64,000 nucleotides of DNA from Sipunculus nudus (GCA_026874595.1 CM049307.1:32413862-32477861); one strand, 5' to 3'; counted from the stretch's first letter, positions 50,525-62,903 are shown. Notes: generated from the sequence alone by a model not told the origin. Made by a program: numbers and translations.

Positions 50525-51290
50525 TGGGGTGGATCCGGAAGGGGGCTTTAAGGGCTGAAGCCCCCCCCCCCCCCCCCGAGCTTGAAAAATTATCCTTTTC
50601 TATCAGAAAATATTTTCTTTGCATTATTTTAACTTGTCGTCAAACAAATATCACCCGGCCTTTCAACTGAAAAATAAACAAAAGCTTAGATCATGCATCT
50701 TTTTGCATTTTTAACTTAATTAGTTGGGCAATTTCCAACATTGGTTAGAGGCGTTAAAACTTACGATCTACATGATCTCCCAACCGTGACTTTCTCAAGC
50801 ATTTCTCAAGCAATGTTCCAGCTTTCCAGGTTTAGACATCTTACTTGTAAAAAAAAAACATTTACCTTTTGTCTTCACTTTTCTTCACAATTTACAAAAA
50901 TATCAGAACGTATATGAAGAGGAAAAGTGTAAAAGATATATTTCGATATGCAGCTTTAGAGTGATATTTTTTTTACTTTCCAATGTGCAAATTATTGAAT
51001 GTAAGCTTGAAACTACGACTACATGTTTACCAGAGACTGAATGTGATATTGGCCTTATCTAATACCTCCTTCTCTGATCCATCAATAAATGTTGAATTTA
51101 AGTCTTTATTCTTAAGTTTTAGAACAGAAAATGGTTTTTTTTTTCGTTTTAAAAACATCAAAGAATTCGAATTTTTTATTGGTATATGGTGACTTAAATT
51201 CGCCTGTCCCTTTTTTATATGTATGTATGATTATGCAAAGTATCAACTAGGCCCCCCCCCTTGTAAAATCCTGGATCCGCCCCCCAGGTC
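50525..51290. mobile_element. GGATCC-type DNA transposon with imperfect inverted ends
   Basis: The left end, CCTGGGGTGGATCCGGA, then a G run and a C18 run (about 50561-50578). The right end, complement, reads CCTGGGGGGCGGATCCAGGA before a G9 run (51254-51290). Same architecture as 23867-24744. No transposase. The interior is AT-rich. Confidence 0.6.
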
Positions 51291-51299
51291 CATACTGGA

Positions 51300-51600
51300 A
51301 TTTATGGGTCTAAAATTTCGAAGCGCACATCCTGTTATGCGTGTCATTCTACGGTACATTTTGCTTGAGCGATTCTTGAGATAAGGTGTGTGAAAAGAAT
51401 TCCGAGATTCCTGCCTGGCGGCCATATGGTATTAGTTACTGGTCTAAAATTCGTTAGCGCACATCCGTTCACGGTTTTCAATTTTCAGTAACATTATAAG
51501 GAGAGTATCCTGAACGGATCTTGAGATAATTTGGCCAATACGAAAGAGCGCGACGGATAGATGGACGGACGGACAGACAGCCTGATACCTTGAGGACATT
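51300..51600. repeat. two-unit tandem repeat with GGACGGACGG end
   Basis: GGTCTAAAATTTCGAAGCGCA (about 51307) recurs as GGTCTAAAATTCGTTAGCGCA (about 51443), each followed about 75 bases later by CTTGAGATAA. It closes with GACGGATAGATGGACGGACG. This is the composition of the tandem-core, GGACGG-ended repeats common in the window, possibly a Helentron-like remnant. Confidence 0.5.
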
Positions 51601-51609
51601 CTGTTAGCC

Positions 51610-53644
51610 GGACCGAAATAAAAGGCGAGAAACTGGGAAATTAAAAACTAAACTGAAGTGGCCATGGAAGAGGCTTACAGAACTAGCCACGTTAATGAAG
51701 CTAATATTTTTTATGATAGATCTACCACTGGTCAATAAGAGACAGAAGCAGAAACAAGAGAGACAAGAATATTCTCAGAAAATTTATCTATGTATCGTGG
51801 ATTGAGGATGAGCTAATGACACTCGTATCGTGTACTGGCCTTATTTATTTGCTTTTGGGATCAGACTGTTGGCAGACACCGATGGTTATATTAATTTTTA
51901 CAACATAACGGTCTATTTGCATGCAGAACGACCACTTACTGTATTAAGCATAGCAATCTATTCTGGCTCAACAGATATGCTGTGTATTACCTGTTAACAG
52001 CTGACCTTTTCGCACTGATTATTTGTATCTATGGAAATTGATAATGTACATCCTCACAAATACCCTGAACCCACAGGATACAGAATAGAATCATCTTTAT
52101 GTACGTCGTGCCAAAAGACCTTTCTTTTTCATCAGTTAATTCTTATGGTTATCATTAAGGGTCGAAAACAAAATTACAACACCCAAGCTTCCTCAGAACC
52201 TATTGGACGGTAGTATCTTCTCATCTTATCGGCGATGCTCTACAGAACATTACATGTTCCCCATGGATTTTCTAAGATCTTAAGCATCATTCGCCAGTCC
52301 AATTAGGCTCCATGTACAGTCATTTAATTGTGAATAAAAAATATCTAATTCAATTGAACAATGACTTCTTTAAATATGCGCATCGTACTCAGGCATGTTA
52401 CATCCAAAACAAGTTTGTTAAAAGTCAATTGAATTCCCGTGAGTTATGACGGGTGACACCAGGAAGTAGTTTGATGACCTCTATCTTCGTTACATTTACG
52501 CGGAGTTCATGAGTATCGAACTAAGGTGAGGTAAATACGTAAATAATATTTATGTCTCAATAAAATCCATTCAAACCCTGGACGCCAAAATGCAGAAACG
52601 TCTGTTCAACGGTTGTATTAAAGCTGGGATCCTATAACTCTTCGAGGAATCTAATATGTTCTTTAAAACCAATGTTTAATCATGTTATCTGCTTGGTAAT
52701 CGTGGGTATTGTTCTTATCCTGACAGATTTTTAAAGGTTCAGTTTGAAATAAATACATATGTTACCATCATGTTTTTTAGAGTATTTAAAAAAAACACCT
52801 GCTTTGCACGTAAATTTGAATATTTCACTACTTACGATTTATATACTAATTGAATTTGATGGAAATGCTATAAACCATTTTCAGTTAATTAAATTTTTCA
52901 TAAGGATAGAATCCGAATCAAATTCATATAGTGTAAGAGTGTTAAACACCTCTGTCTCAGTTACCTGTATTTAACGCCTTCTGTAAATAATGAAATGTTT
53001 AGGTCTCTAATAAATTATCTTCCGGTTCTAAGTGGTTATATATATGTAGCGTTCTTTCACGCAATACGATTGTTCTGTAATGGCAGTGGGTTACCTTGCC
53101 AACATAGACTATTTGTTGCAGACAGTAATAGTGTACGTAATACATATATACCATGCAAAGTTTCATTTATCGGTAATAAATAATATTTATTGGAATATGA
53201 TCAAAGGGAAAGGTTTACATTGCCTTATGAACGATAAGAGGAGAGCCGTCCACATGATGTGTAGTACAAAATGTATGTTATTCTAAGCGTATGTAAAAGC
53301 CGCTTGAATCTGCGTCCTTATGATCAGCGGAAGCTGGCCAGTCATCTGTGTATACGTAACGATACTTTACTGTAGAGTTATAGCCATCAATGTCAACATA
53401 TCGACAAAACTAAACCATAGCTCATACAGACGGCCATGCCCGGGATGTAAAATCTCCATGTGAGACCGAGAGGGTGGTCACCGCCATATTTGATGTACAT
53501 TGTCTGCGATCTAACGATGTTATAAATGTTGCCTGTCTGACAGGGAAAGAGTGTAAGTTGTTTCCATGGTGCAGTGTAGGTTCTGGTTACCATGGCGCAG
53601 ACGTACACGCATTACAAACGATGCCTTTACCCGGTGAATCACCG

Positions 53645-53677
<33 letters not shown>

Positions 53678-56600
53678 CCGGGTTGGAACTTGAGTGACTT
53701 TTAGTGTAGGCGCATGCGTAGAAAAGGCAGAGCAAACCCCAGTCTCGAATTCAGATCACTTTCTTGTCTTCTGCCGTCGCATTTTTTACAAGTTTATGAG
53801 CAGAGGCGTGTGTAATAATCTCTCGAGAATTGATGACAATAGATATTTGCCTTGTATCTGTGGCGGTCTATGTGATATAAGCCGAGGTCATGCTTAAAAA
53901 TGTAGCTTGAGCATTAGATGATAAATTGATATAGTGTTAAAGCGTAGGTGTCGCTAAAATATTGAATGATAAAGAAATGGTGTTACCATGGATATGGATC
54001 GGATATATTAAAGCCAGCTATTCACCTGACTTATTAATAGAATTTATGTGATTCTAGCATGGCTTACCCTTCGTACGTATTAATGAACAGGTCATCCCTG
54101 CTGAGAAACGTTATTATAACGCCCTTGTGACAGGTGTGGGAGCTTGTCTACAAGCTGTTAGTAAACAAGTTTCACATGCCCATGCTGACATACACAAAAC
54201 TCATGTGACAATAGGTGGTTGAAGTTGTTGGTGTGGTGCAATCCAATATGTTTTCCTTGCCGCCGATTGTCATTGTTTGATGCATTTGGAATGTAGGCGG
54301 TGGGCATTTAAGCGGGCCCTCCACATGCAGGTTAAAAACACAAATCGACCGTCTGTGTACCATTGCTTTTTTGTTGAAAAAATTTCGAGGGATTATTTTT
54401 ATTTAAGTGTTTATTTAATGGGTATAAGGATTTTAAAGTCGTCCTTGGCAGGATAGAATATTAAGAAAAATAAAGTAAAACATATTTATGACCATCAGGC
54501 TATACATGCCTCATGTGGAGGAAAAAAAGAAATGTTTAAGAGTTTTAACAATGTTTCTCTGTGAACATTTCCATGGATTTTGAGAAACAGACCTTTAAAG
54601 TAAAAGTTAAGGAATATGAAGCATACTTTTCTAATCAATGTTAAGAAAAGGGTTTTATATGTAGGATTGAACCCCATTAGTAACGAGTTTAATTTAAGGA
54701 ATTAATGTGATCGTTCAACAGAAAAATGCTCAGAGCATTGAAAGAACATTATTCTTATTAAGACATCGGAATGAAAATAAATAAATCTAAGGAAAAAGAG
54801 ATTATTTTTAAACAAAAAAAAATTAACTCCTTTATACTGTTTTCGTTAGATTAAATCAAATATTCTATCCAAAAACCGATAAACCGTCTTCCAGATCTGC
54901 TCGGGTTTATCGATATAAGCAAGTTTTATCCCATGTTTTCCTGTACAAAAGTGGAACAATAAACACCCCAAGCAAAAATAAAATTACAAGTTCAGCTCTA
55001 ATTCATCAGTGTAACGATTGAAAAATTTTTTAACAAATATTTGTGTAGCCGCATTACATGGTGATACATTACTAAGCCCCTCCTGTTTACCTATAACCAC
55101 TCTTTAATTTCCATATCACAAATTTTAACTTCGAAACTATATGCTATCGATAATTTTACTTGATTTTTACGGCATTGTGCGTTATGAATGAAATAAGAGA
55201 AATGTACAAGGCTTGTGGCATAACATGCTGGTAAAAATTCAGTGCCATTTGATGTTCCTCACTTACAGTAATATTGAAAATTTGAAAATAAATATAATAT
55301 GGCTGGAAAACTGTTTGGCTTCCCACATTAGGTGTGTATACCACGGACTACAACGGATAAAACCATGTCAGGGTTTTTGTTATGTCGTGCAATTATTATA
55401 CATGGTATAGAAAGTAAATGGATACCATCTTCATACAATGGGTTTAATTCTTTAAATATTCACTTCATAGGCTCTACCGTTAATTTTCTGTAAACCGTCT
55501 CACGATTTTGTAATTATTTGCATATTAGTGAAAACCAAGACCAGGTATTTCATACAAGCGTTAGTTTTGTATACAGGTTTGAAACAAAAGGTTTAATAAC
55601 AATTGATTGACCTACCTGCGGGCCACCCGTTGTCTGTAGGTTTACACAGTTTTCCCGTGATGTTTTGTCTGCACTTGAACACCTGTACATCGCTATAGCA
55701 GCCAGTCCTCATGCCATAAAGGACGGCGGGTAACCTTCACGGGGACGGAGGCACCAGGTAAACATAGGCATCCTCACCGGAAACAGTTGTCCGCATCTGA
55801 GAAGCTGCAGACACGGAGGATTAATGTCACTTCCTGTGAGAACAAACTCTACAAAACAAGTGATGCCTGTTGTATCTACCGACCGGTAACTTTCGTTCCT
55901 GTCCGCCGCTCTGACGCTGGAGGTTTACACTACCATCTGTTAGACATGAAAATATATCATTTAACAGTCACTTAACATATTGAACCTGCATGGCGCCGTG
56001 TCCGGCCCGGTGTTTACATCTGGGAATCGGACAGCTCCACGAGCGGGGTAGCGTGTGATCACGTGCCAGTCTGGTGCTGTTATTTTTGCGCATATTTGCA
56101 GGGACAATCCAACGAATTTCAACAGATCCGTATTTACTTCTGGAATATCTCTCTATATCTGGCTTATCTCATTTTTCGAAAACAAATGAAAATAAACATG
56201 TCAACGACAAGTAGGCCTACAGACTGAAATGATGAAAAATGAGTCAACTTCCAACATATAAAGGACATACATTTATATAAATCCGTACATGTAAATTGGA
56301 TGTTGAAGATAAAAGAGTTTTAAAATGAAATATGAGAAAACGATATAAAAATGCCCCGCGTCTTGTTGAATTTTCCATCAGCCAGAAATACACAAATGTC
56401 TCCCAAATTCCCATTTCATCTACCAGCTGACACTTTGGGTTTCATGCCACCCATCCTGCTGGCAAATCATTACTGACAGTCCAGCAAACCAGGAAACATT
56501 ACAGGAAAACAAGGTCCAAAGGTTGACCGTGAAACGCCCCCATCCCGCCACATAAAGACATAAAACCTGTAGTGTCTGCAGAAGAGTATCGCAAAACGAA

Positions 56601-56840
56601 ATAGGCATTTAGCTACAGCTCCTACTACATTACTCAGTAACATACAGCAGCTTTATCTTAGCTTCATCTATGTTTAGGGAGGTTCTTCATTGCTCAATTA
56701 AGCCTGAATTTTAAATTATAAATATGCTCCGAGGTGATTTTTGTCTTTTTAAACTCTGCATTTGTGACCGCTATTATACAGTTGCATAGCTTCAGACCAG
56801 TGAGATGAAATTTTTCTTGATAAACATTAAATGAAGCCTC
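51610..56840. other. gene-free interval with a T31 run and one GC-richer block
   Basis: No supported gene. A palindrome CGGTGAATCACCG (53632-53644) leads directly into a T run of about 30 (to 53673). About 55620-55930 is balanced in composition, repeat-free and contains CAGGTAAACA and CAGGTA words, possibly regulatory. Short ORFs lack domains. Confidence 0.45.
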
Positions 56841-57105
56841 TCTTGGTTTTTTTTCTTCTTCTTCTTTCTTTTTTTAGGTCTTACATGCAGGATTCGGAAC
56901 AATGATATCAGTAACATAAAACAGAAAAACTCATAATTAACACACATTATATAGTTACAATATATAAACCACCATGCCAAGAATGATAATAGGATATGCA
57001 ACATAACTTCAAGAAATGTACACGCTAACACTATCAAGCGATAGGAACACAATGAAAAATGAATGGGCATTAAAACCACGACATTCAGCAGTCAAACAAT
57101 AATGC

Positions 57106-59036
57106 TTACGATTGAAAGGATTTTGTTCCACTTATATTTATGATTTTCCATAATATATTTGTTTTCTGCCACTTTACGCTCAAGAAGTTCCATTTTTGTT
57201 CATGCTTCTTAAGTAATTGTAAGGTTGGAGTGTTTACATCATTTCGATAATTGAATATTATAAACTTAAATATCAATAGTAAAGTATCAATTTAATAAGG
57301 CCTATATTCTCATAATGTTCTGCACTACCTGTATAGATTATCGAATGACTCGTATCTGGCTTCACAACTCTAGTATTTCCAACCCATTCAGTTATCATAT
57401 CATATAGAGGGAAAGACTCGCAGTACATTCATAAAATATATGTGTGATCGTCTCCTCTTCTTTTGAACAATACGCGCATTTGTGTCCATTTTCGTTAACC
57501 CGTAAAACTTTACGGAGAATCCTGTACTGAAATTGTCTTAAATACATATCAAGCGTGACAGAATAAAATATGATTTACCATATGTCATATTTGTCCCCAC
57601 GTGGTGTTTGGATTTAACATACTTTCAACTTTTTCTATCTTTTTGGTCGCTCACACACTATTTTTCTGGTAGAGACATTTTAAATAAAAATTTCTGGCAT
57701 CTAGAACCACTTCTTCTAAGGAGAAAATGTATCCCGTTACATCAATTTCTTCTACTTTATCTGGTATTATGTTATTCTTTTATCACATATTTCCATTCCG
57801 TCGGTATAGCATACATGCACAAGAGATAGCCATGCAGTGAATATAATATTTATTGTAATGTTTTCAACCAGGTGGGAAAATATCTGTTAATCGTCTTTCT
57901 GTTCCCTCTTTTTGAAACATATGGGGTATAAAATTTATACAAAGCTCATTCATATGACTTGTTGAAAATCGTCTTCCCTCTAACCTTAATATATTTATCG
58001 TTCCATATAGTTGGTGTAAATATATATCGACAACCCCTTTTGAACATTTTTAAAGTTAAATATGCCTATGGTTGCAAACCTTGACAGTAACATTTTGTCA
58101 CCTTTCCTTCAATTAAAGCCGGATCGAAATTTGCATCAATATTATCCACGCCACTGATATATCTGAAATATAAGTTTGGGATCGTGGCAAATATTTGGTC
58201 TAATTCCTTGATCTGCTAATTCACATAATTTTCGATATCTAATATTGTCTCATGTAATTTGAAACTTCCACTTTTTGTATCACAGATAAATAGTTCATAT
58301 TTAATTTCTGGATTTCTTACAAACCATATAAAACAACGACACAACTTTTTTCAACGAATTTTTTTGGTGGCTCTATAATATTTTGAACATACAGAATCTT
58401 CGATACATCCATTGATTGTAACAATGTATTTCTTCCAAAAAAATTGCTAACGCTCTCTTTCTCGAGCAGTTTAAATACCGTTTTTATCTTCTCATAAACA
58501 ATTTCTAAGTTTAGTTCATATAACAATTTCTTGTCATGTGTATAATGTATTCCTAGTATTTTCTAGCCTCATGGTGTAGATCAAAGTATACCTTGCCGAA
58601 CTCCTTCACTAATTCAAGTACGGCACTCATTGAATAAAAAAGGTCGTATCATCAGCAAATCATTTTAACTTCTCAGTATTTGATTGACGAACCGCTATGG
58701 CCAGGACTTCTTTCGATAACAAACAAGAAAGTATATGGAGCTAAAGGGTCTCTCTGACGGATAACTCTTTCTAAGTCAAAATATCATGATGTGTATCCAT
58801 TGTTCATGACACAACTTTCCAAATTCGTGTGTAATATTCGTATCCAGGAGAGAAAAATAATCACCAAAACAAAACATTTAAGGCAGTAAATAAAAAACAC
58901 ATAATCAATTGAACGAAAGGCGCTGAAAAATCAACGGCTAACATACCTGCTTTATACCCAAATTTTAAAGAGTAATCTAATATATCATTTATGAGAGGTA
59001 TCCAATATTTTCTTGTTTGTATTCGCCTGTCGATGA
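57106..59036 (-). pseudogene. LINE reverse transcriptase core and CCHC zinc finger, decayed
   Basis: Readable in pieces across frames. Near 59000-58920: IPLINDILDYS then AVDFSAPF, at motif A (family DFEKAFD; the second half is changed, so it is catalytically dead). Near 58760-58725: IRQRDPLAPYTFLFVIE, motif B. At 58659-58642: FADDTT, motif C, just after a TGA. At about 57540-57420: FQYRILRKVLRVNENG then a C-x2-C-x8-H-x4-C finger (zf-RVT type, ending FYEC). A basic tail (LQLLKKHEQKWNFL) ends at the stop codon at 57106-57108. This order is typical of L1/Tx1-like LINEs. Confidence 0.85.
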
Positions 59037-59039
59037 CAG

Positions 59040-60000
59040 GACCTATTATGATATATCCAATGTCTTTCTGTCCGTCCGTTTACTTATAGTGTCGCCGCGA
59101 TAACTTTCCGGGGCGTTTATGGATTTTCATGAAACTCACAATAACTACTTACAAATAGATTATCTCGTCCGAGTGCGATTATGGGCAAAATCTACGCATA
59201 TGTAATAAGGTCAGAGGTCACTAGGATACTTCATGGTGTCTCCGCGATAACTTACGAGCAATATGATTGATTTTGATAAAACTAAAAAAAAATGTTAATC
59301 AATAAAATATCCCGCCTACGTTCGAATTCCTGCAAAATCCACACTTATTTAATGAGGTCAGAGGTCAGATTTTGGTGAAACTCATTATACATATTATCCA
59401 ATAGAGTGAATCGCCTCAATAAAATTCCTAGCAAATTTCACGCATATTTTAATGAGGATAGAGGTCACCAGGCTGCTTTGTACAGACCAATTTGTGATGT
59501 CACCACGGCAACGTACAAGGAATATAATGGATTTTGATAAAATTCAATAGAAATATTAATCCCTATAAAAGCACACCTATGTTCTATTTCGAGCAAAATC
59601 AATGCATATATAATGAGGTCATAGGTCACCACCCTTTGGTGGCACAACCCTGATTTTCCAAGAATCTTATGGATTTCATATTACTCGTGATGAGTATCAA
59701 CCAAAACGGTTTTTCACCTAAGTTACATTCTAAGCAAATTCACGCATATTTAATGAGGTTACATGGCACAAAATATGCAACGGGCGTATTTTGCACTATT
59801 TGCGGTAATCTGGTAAATAAATGCAGTTCATTCCTCGCCAATCAGTTTTTGGTGAAATATTCTGTAGTCTCTTAACTAATATTTAATTTATTTTAACATC
59901 GATGTTTACCAAACGTATGGGTCTTCTTGACGACCTATATCTATTATCATTTCCCTTTCTCTATATGAGTTTAATTACAGCTTGTCTTTGACTGGCTGTA
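59040..60000. repeat. tandem repeat block with AGGTCAGAGGTCA motifs, inserted in the LINE
   Basis: About five diverged units, each with a (A/T)AATGAGGTCA-GAGGTCA word (near 59203, 59350, 59448, 59606, 59750), a GTC-CCGCGATAACTTAC word and TTTTGATAAAACT. Unit length varies from about 100 to 160 bases. It begins near TCTGTCCGTCCG (59067). The block sits where the RT fingers-to-palm sequence of the LINE should be, so it was inserted or replaced that part. Confidence 0.75.
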
Positions 60001-60077
60001 AATGTTCATTTAGAAATACCGCTATTCAAACAGGAAAATAGGTCATCAGCCAAGAGATAAAAAATGTTATATATATT

Positions 60078-60309
60078 AAAACTCAGTAGGTAGACCATAT
60101 TTACCTGACTCCTTATTATTTTTCATTTTCTTTAAGGCATCCAGTATATCCTTTTTGTCAATTGCGGCATCGCAAAAAACGAAGTCTCAGTTTCTGGTAG
60201 TGTAAAGATCTTAAGCTTGGATAGGAAATTTGAGCAATCTGAATTGCTTATGTAAGTCGTCCGTGAATATTCCATCTGGTAAAAAGTTTTGATCTCGTTT
60301 ATGATTTTT
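60078..60309 (-). pseudogene. LINE RT N-terminal segment, decayed
   Basis: On the minus strand, beginning at the Helentron-like element: INEIKTFYQ, then after frame changes FCDAAIDKKDILDALKKMKN, NKESGKYGLPTEF. This matches the conserved segment before the RT fingers (FY, then I..EI..AL..MK..KSPG.DGL..EFY). Its frame neighbours are found at 61853-62146 across the insertion. Confidence 0.8.
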
Positions 60310-60310
60310 T

Positions 60311-61852
60311 ATGCCCCCGCCACAAAGTGGCCGGGGCATATAGTTTTACCCATGTCCGTCATTCCGTCCTTCCGTCCTTCCGTCATTCCGAAATCAAACA
60401 GTTGTACGGACTTTTTTTCGCAATGCCTGCAGATATTGGCCTGATTTTTGGTGTGTGGGCAGATATAGACCAGTTACAGATCGAGTTCGCGTTTCGTCCC
60501 GGTTGACCTACTTTTGAACGTTTTACGGCTCCTAAACTTAGAAAATTTCATGAAAAATAGAAATTTCATGACAAATACACATGTACGGACTTTTTTTCGC
60601 AATGCCTGCAGATATTGGCCTGATTTTTGGTGTGTAGACAGATAATGACCAGTTACAGATCGAGTTCGCGTTTTGTCCCAGTTGACCTACTTTTGACTGT
60701 TTTACGGCTCCTAAACTTAGCAAATTTCATGAAAAATAGAAATATTCATGACAAATACACATGTACGGACATTTTTTCGCAGTGCCTGCAGATATTGGCC
60801 TGATTTTTTGTGTATGGGCAGATAATGACCAGTTACAGATCGAGTTCGCGTTTCGTCCCGGTTGACCTATTTTGACCGTTTTACGGCTCCTAAACTTAGA
60901 AAATTTCATGAAAAATAGAAATTTCATGACAAATACACATGTACGGACTTTTTTCGCAATGCCTGCAGATATTGGCCTGATTTTTGGTGTGTGGGCAGAT
61001 ATAGACCAGTTTCAGATCGAGTTCGCGTTTCGTCCCGGTTGACCTACTTTTGACCGTTTTACGGCTCCTGAACATAGAAAATTTCATGAAAAATATGAAA
61101 TTTCATGACAAATACACATGTACGGACTTTTTTTCGCAATGCCTGCAGATATTGGCCTGATTTTTGGTGTGTTGGCAGATATTGACCAGTTACAGATCGA
61201 GTTCGCGTTTTGTCCCAGTTGACCTACTTTTGACCATTTGACGGTGCTCTAACATAGAAAATTTCATAAAAAAATCACTTGTATGGACTTTTTTTCGCAG
61301 TGCCTGCAGATACGGGCCTGATTTTTGGTGTGTAGGCAGATAATGACCAGTTACAGATCGAGTTCTTGTTTTGTCCTAGTTGACCTACTTTTGACCATTT
61401 GTCTGCTCCTGAACATAGAAAGTTTCATGAAAAATAGAAATTTTCATAACAAATGCATATGTACTGACTTTTTTTCCTCAATGCCTGCAGAAACCACCCT
61501 GATTTTTTATGTGTGGGCAGATAATGACAGTTACAGATCAAGTTCGCGTTTCGTCCCGGTTGACCTACTTTTAATTGTTTTATGGCTCCTAAACATAGAA
61601 AATTTCATGAAAGACAGAAATTTTTATGGAAAATGCACATGTATGGACTTTTTTCACAATGCCTGCATATACTGGCATGATTTTTGGTGTGTTGCTTGAT
61701 AATGACCCGTTACAGATCGAGTTTGCATTTTGCCCTTGTTGACCTACTTTTGACCATACGACACCTCCTGAACTTAAAAAAAATTTCAAAATTTTACAAA
61801 TGTTCCTAATTTGCCCCAGGCGGGGGCATTCGTGTCGTTCCGACACATCTAG
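60311..61852 (+). mobile_element. Helentron-associated (pearl/HINE-like) non-autonomous element
   Basis: Subterminal inverted repeats of 11 bp, ATGCCCCCGCC (60311-60321) and GGCGGGGGCAT (61819-61829), exact complements. The left side has a hairpin (CCCCGCCAC...GTGGCCGGGG) and then a CCGTCCTT microsatellite (60355-60390). A core of eight tandem units follows. The right end has a hairpin GTGTCG-TTC-CGACAC (61832-61846), then AT and a terminal CTAG (61849-61852). Hairpin plus CTAG is the Helitron/Helentron 3' signature. It carries no Rep/helicase ORF. It sits between T runs inside the LINE with no target duplication, as expected for T-T insertion. Orientation is set by the CTAG end. Confidence 0.88.
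60403..61800 (+). repeat. eight ~180-bp tandem units inside the Helentron-like element
   Basis: Units start at TGTACGGAC or variants: 60403, 60582, 60762, 60940, 61119, 61280, 61460 and 61640. Spacings are 179, 180, 178, 179, 161, 180 and 180. Each has TTTTTCGCAATGCCTGCAGA, GGCCTGATTTTTGGTGTG, AGATCGAGTTCGCGTTT, GTTGACCTACTTTTGA and ATTTCATGAAAAATAG. Unit 5 is about 18 bases short. Units 1-4 are more alike than 6-8. Four minus-strand ORFs here are repeat-encoded. Confidence 0.95.
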
Positions 61853-62146
61853 TTTAGGTTAAGGTTTACTCCTTTCCCTGAGCGATTAATTTCTTTATAA
61901 TTGATTTATTCTTGTTTCTTTTTTTCTAAATTGAGAAAGTGTTTTGTACAACGTTCACCTTCTTCAGACCAGTGGACTCCGGATCTAATAATTTGTCCGC
62001 CAGTAACACTGGCATAATACTATTTTTGGTTAGTTAAATCATAGTTAACTTTGGTTAGACAAGTCGTTCCTGTTTAAGTTGTTTTCGGTTCTGCAAACTT
62101 CTCTTCCAGGGAAGTGAGTTCCGTTCTCTCTTCTCCGTTTCCTTGT
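61853..62146 (-). pseudogene. LINE endonuclease-RT linker segment, decayed
   Basis: Minus-strand words in order: NGEERTELTSLEEKFAEPKT, GGQIIRSGVHWSEEGERCTK, HFLNLEKKKQE. The motif IRS...W.EEGE..TK.F.NLEK is diagnostic for the region just before the RT in L1/Tx1-like elements. Stops and frame changes are present. It ends at the CTAG of the Helentron-like element. Confidence 0.85.
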
Positions 62147-62903
62147 TTATTTTTATTTATTTATTTATTTATACATATATTTTACCAGGATGGCCCATTC
62201 AGCATGTTCAGCTGTTTTTCGATGGGGTCCTGGAAATATCACAGAGAAATATACATTGACAAAGATATATACATTACATACTCATATTAGAATAGTCATT
62301 GAAAATAAAATAAAATGTTTAAAACAACGATCTAAACATACACATATTTAAAACATATAGATTGCTACATATGACATTAATGTAATCATATACAATTATA
62401 AAGGTCGATTATTTAAAAATCTGAGTTTAAAACATGGAAATCGTCATAAAAAGGATTTATATAGTTGTTTAAAACGCTTAACATCAGTTACGTGTCTTAA
62501 ATTATTGGGAAGTTGATTCCAGTAATGCGGGCCTGAGTAAAGAAAGCTTGATTTAAATCTATCAGTTCTCGGTTTTATGATGGCAAGATTGCCAATGGTC
62601 GTGTGTCGTGTATTGTATGGGTAACGTGCATATTTGAGACCATGTCTAAAAGTAGGAGGTGCATCACCAAATAAACATTTAAAAACTAAAAGATTTACAA
62701 AATAGCGATATCTCTGTTCCACGGTCATCCAACCTAACTGAATTATTAATGATGCTGGAGAAGTATTTATATCGAAGTTTTTTGTAACAATACGGGCAGC
62801 TTTATTTTGGAGTCTCTGGATTTTTGACTTGTACGTTTTCGAGCATCCACCCCATACAGAAATACAGTAATCAATATGGCTTTGAATAAGAGAATGATAT
62901 ATA
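62147..62903 (-). mobile_element. CR1/L2-like LINE, 5'-truncated 3' fragment
   Basis: Minus strand: an open frame from about 62900 to 62444 encoding the C-terminal RT region: LIQSHIDYCISVWGG, KIQRLQNKAARIV, QLGWMTVEQRYRYF, then FLYSGPHYWNQLPNNLRHV and FKQLYKSFL. It parallels the 8197-10785 LINE (IQPHIDYAISVWG, FLYRGPSVWNTLP) but at clearly lower identity. The 3' UTR has a stem-loop (62185-62233) and a (TAAA)n tail (62147-62172). The 5' junction lies in a local AGAGAATGATATATA duplication (62890-62925). Confidence 0.88.
62185..62233 (-). other. 3' UTR stem-loop of the second CR1/L2-like LINE
   Basis: Paired segments in plus coordinates: 62185-62190 with 62228-62233 (CCAGGA/TCCTGG), 62194-62198 with 62222-62226 (CCCAT/ATGGG), 62200-62203 with 62211-62214 (CAGC/GCTG). 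Stem order, spacing and position before the tail match 10703-10751, but the paired bases differ. Confidence 0.72.

Noticed and set aside
56847-56878. Plus-strand polypyrimidine tract followed by TAGG, resembling a 3' splice site
   Set aside because: Explained as the complement of the LINE A-rich tail, and no open exon follows.
56792-57079. Minus-strand 95-codon ORF with a hydrophobic segment and a lysine run, possibly a membrane peptide
   Set aside because: It lies in the 3' UTR and A-rich tail of the decayed L1-like LINE; the lysine run is the tail itself.
60403-61800. Regular 180-bp spacing considered as a CRISPR-like or satellite array
   Set aside because: Units are contiguous without unique spacers and are bounded by Helentron-type ends, in a eukaryotic context.
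60538-61846. Several minus-strand ORFs with a repeating CMCICHE-type motif that look like a small cysteine-rich protein family
   Set aside because: They are translations of the ~180-bp tandem units of the Helentron-like element; the motif repeats because the DNA repeats, and frames break between units.
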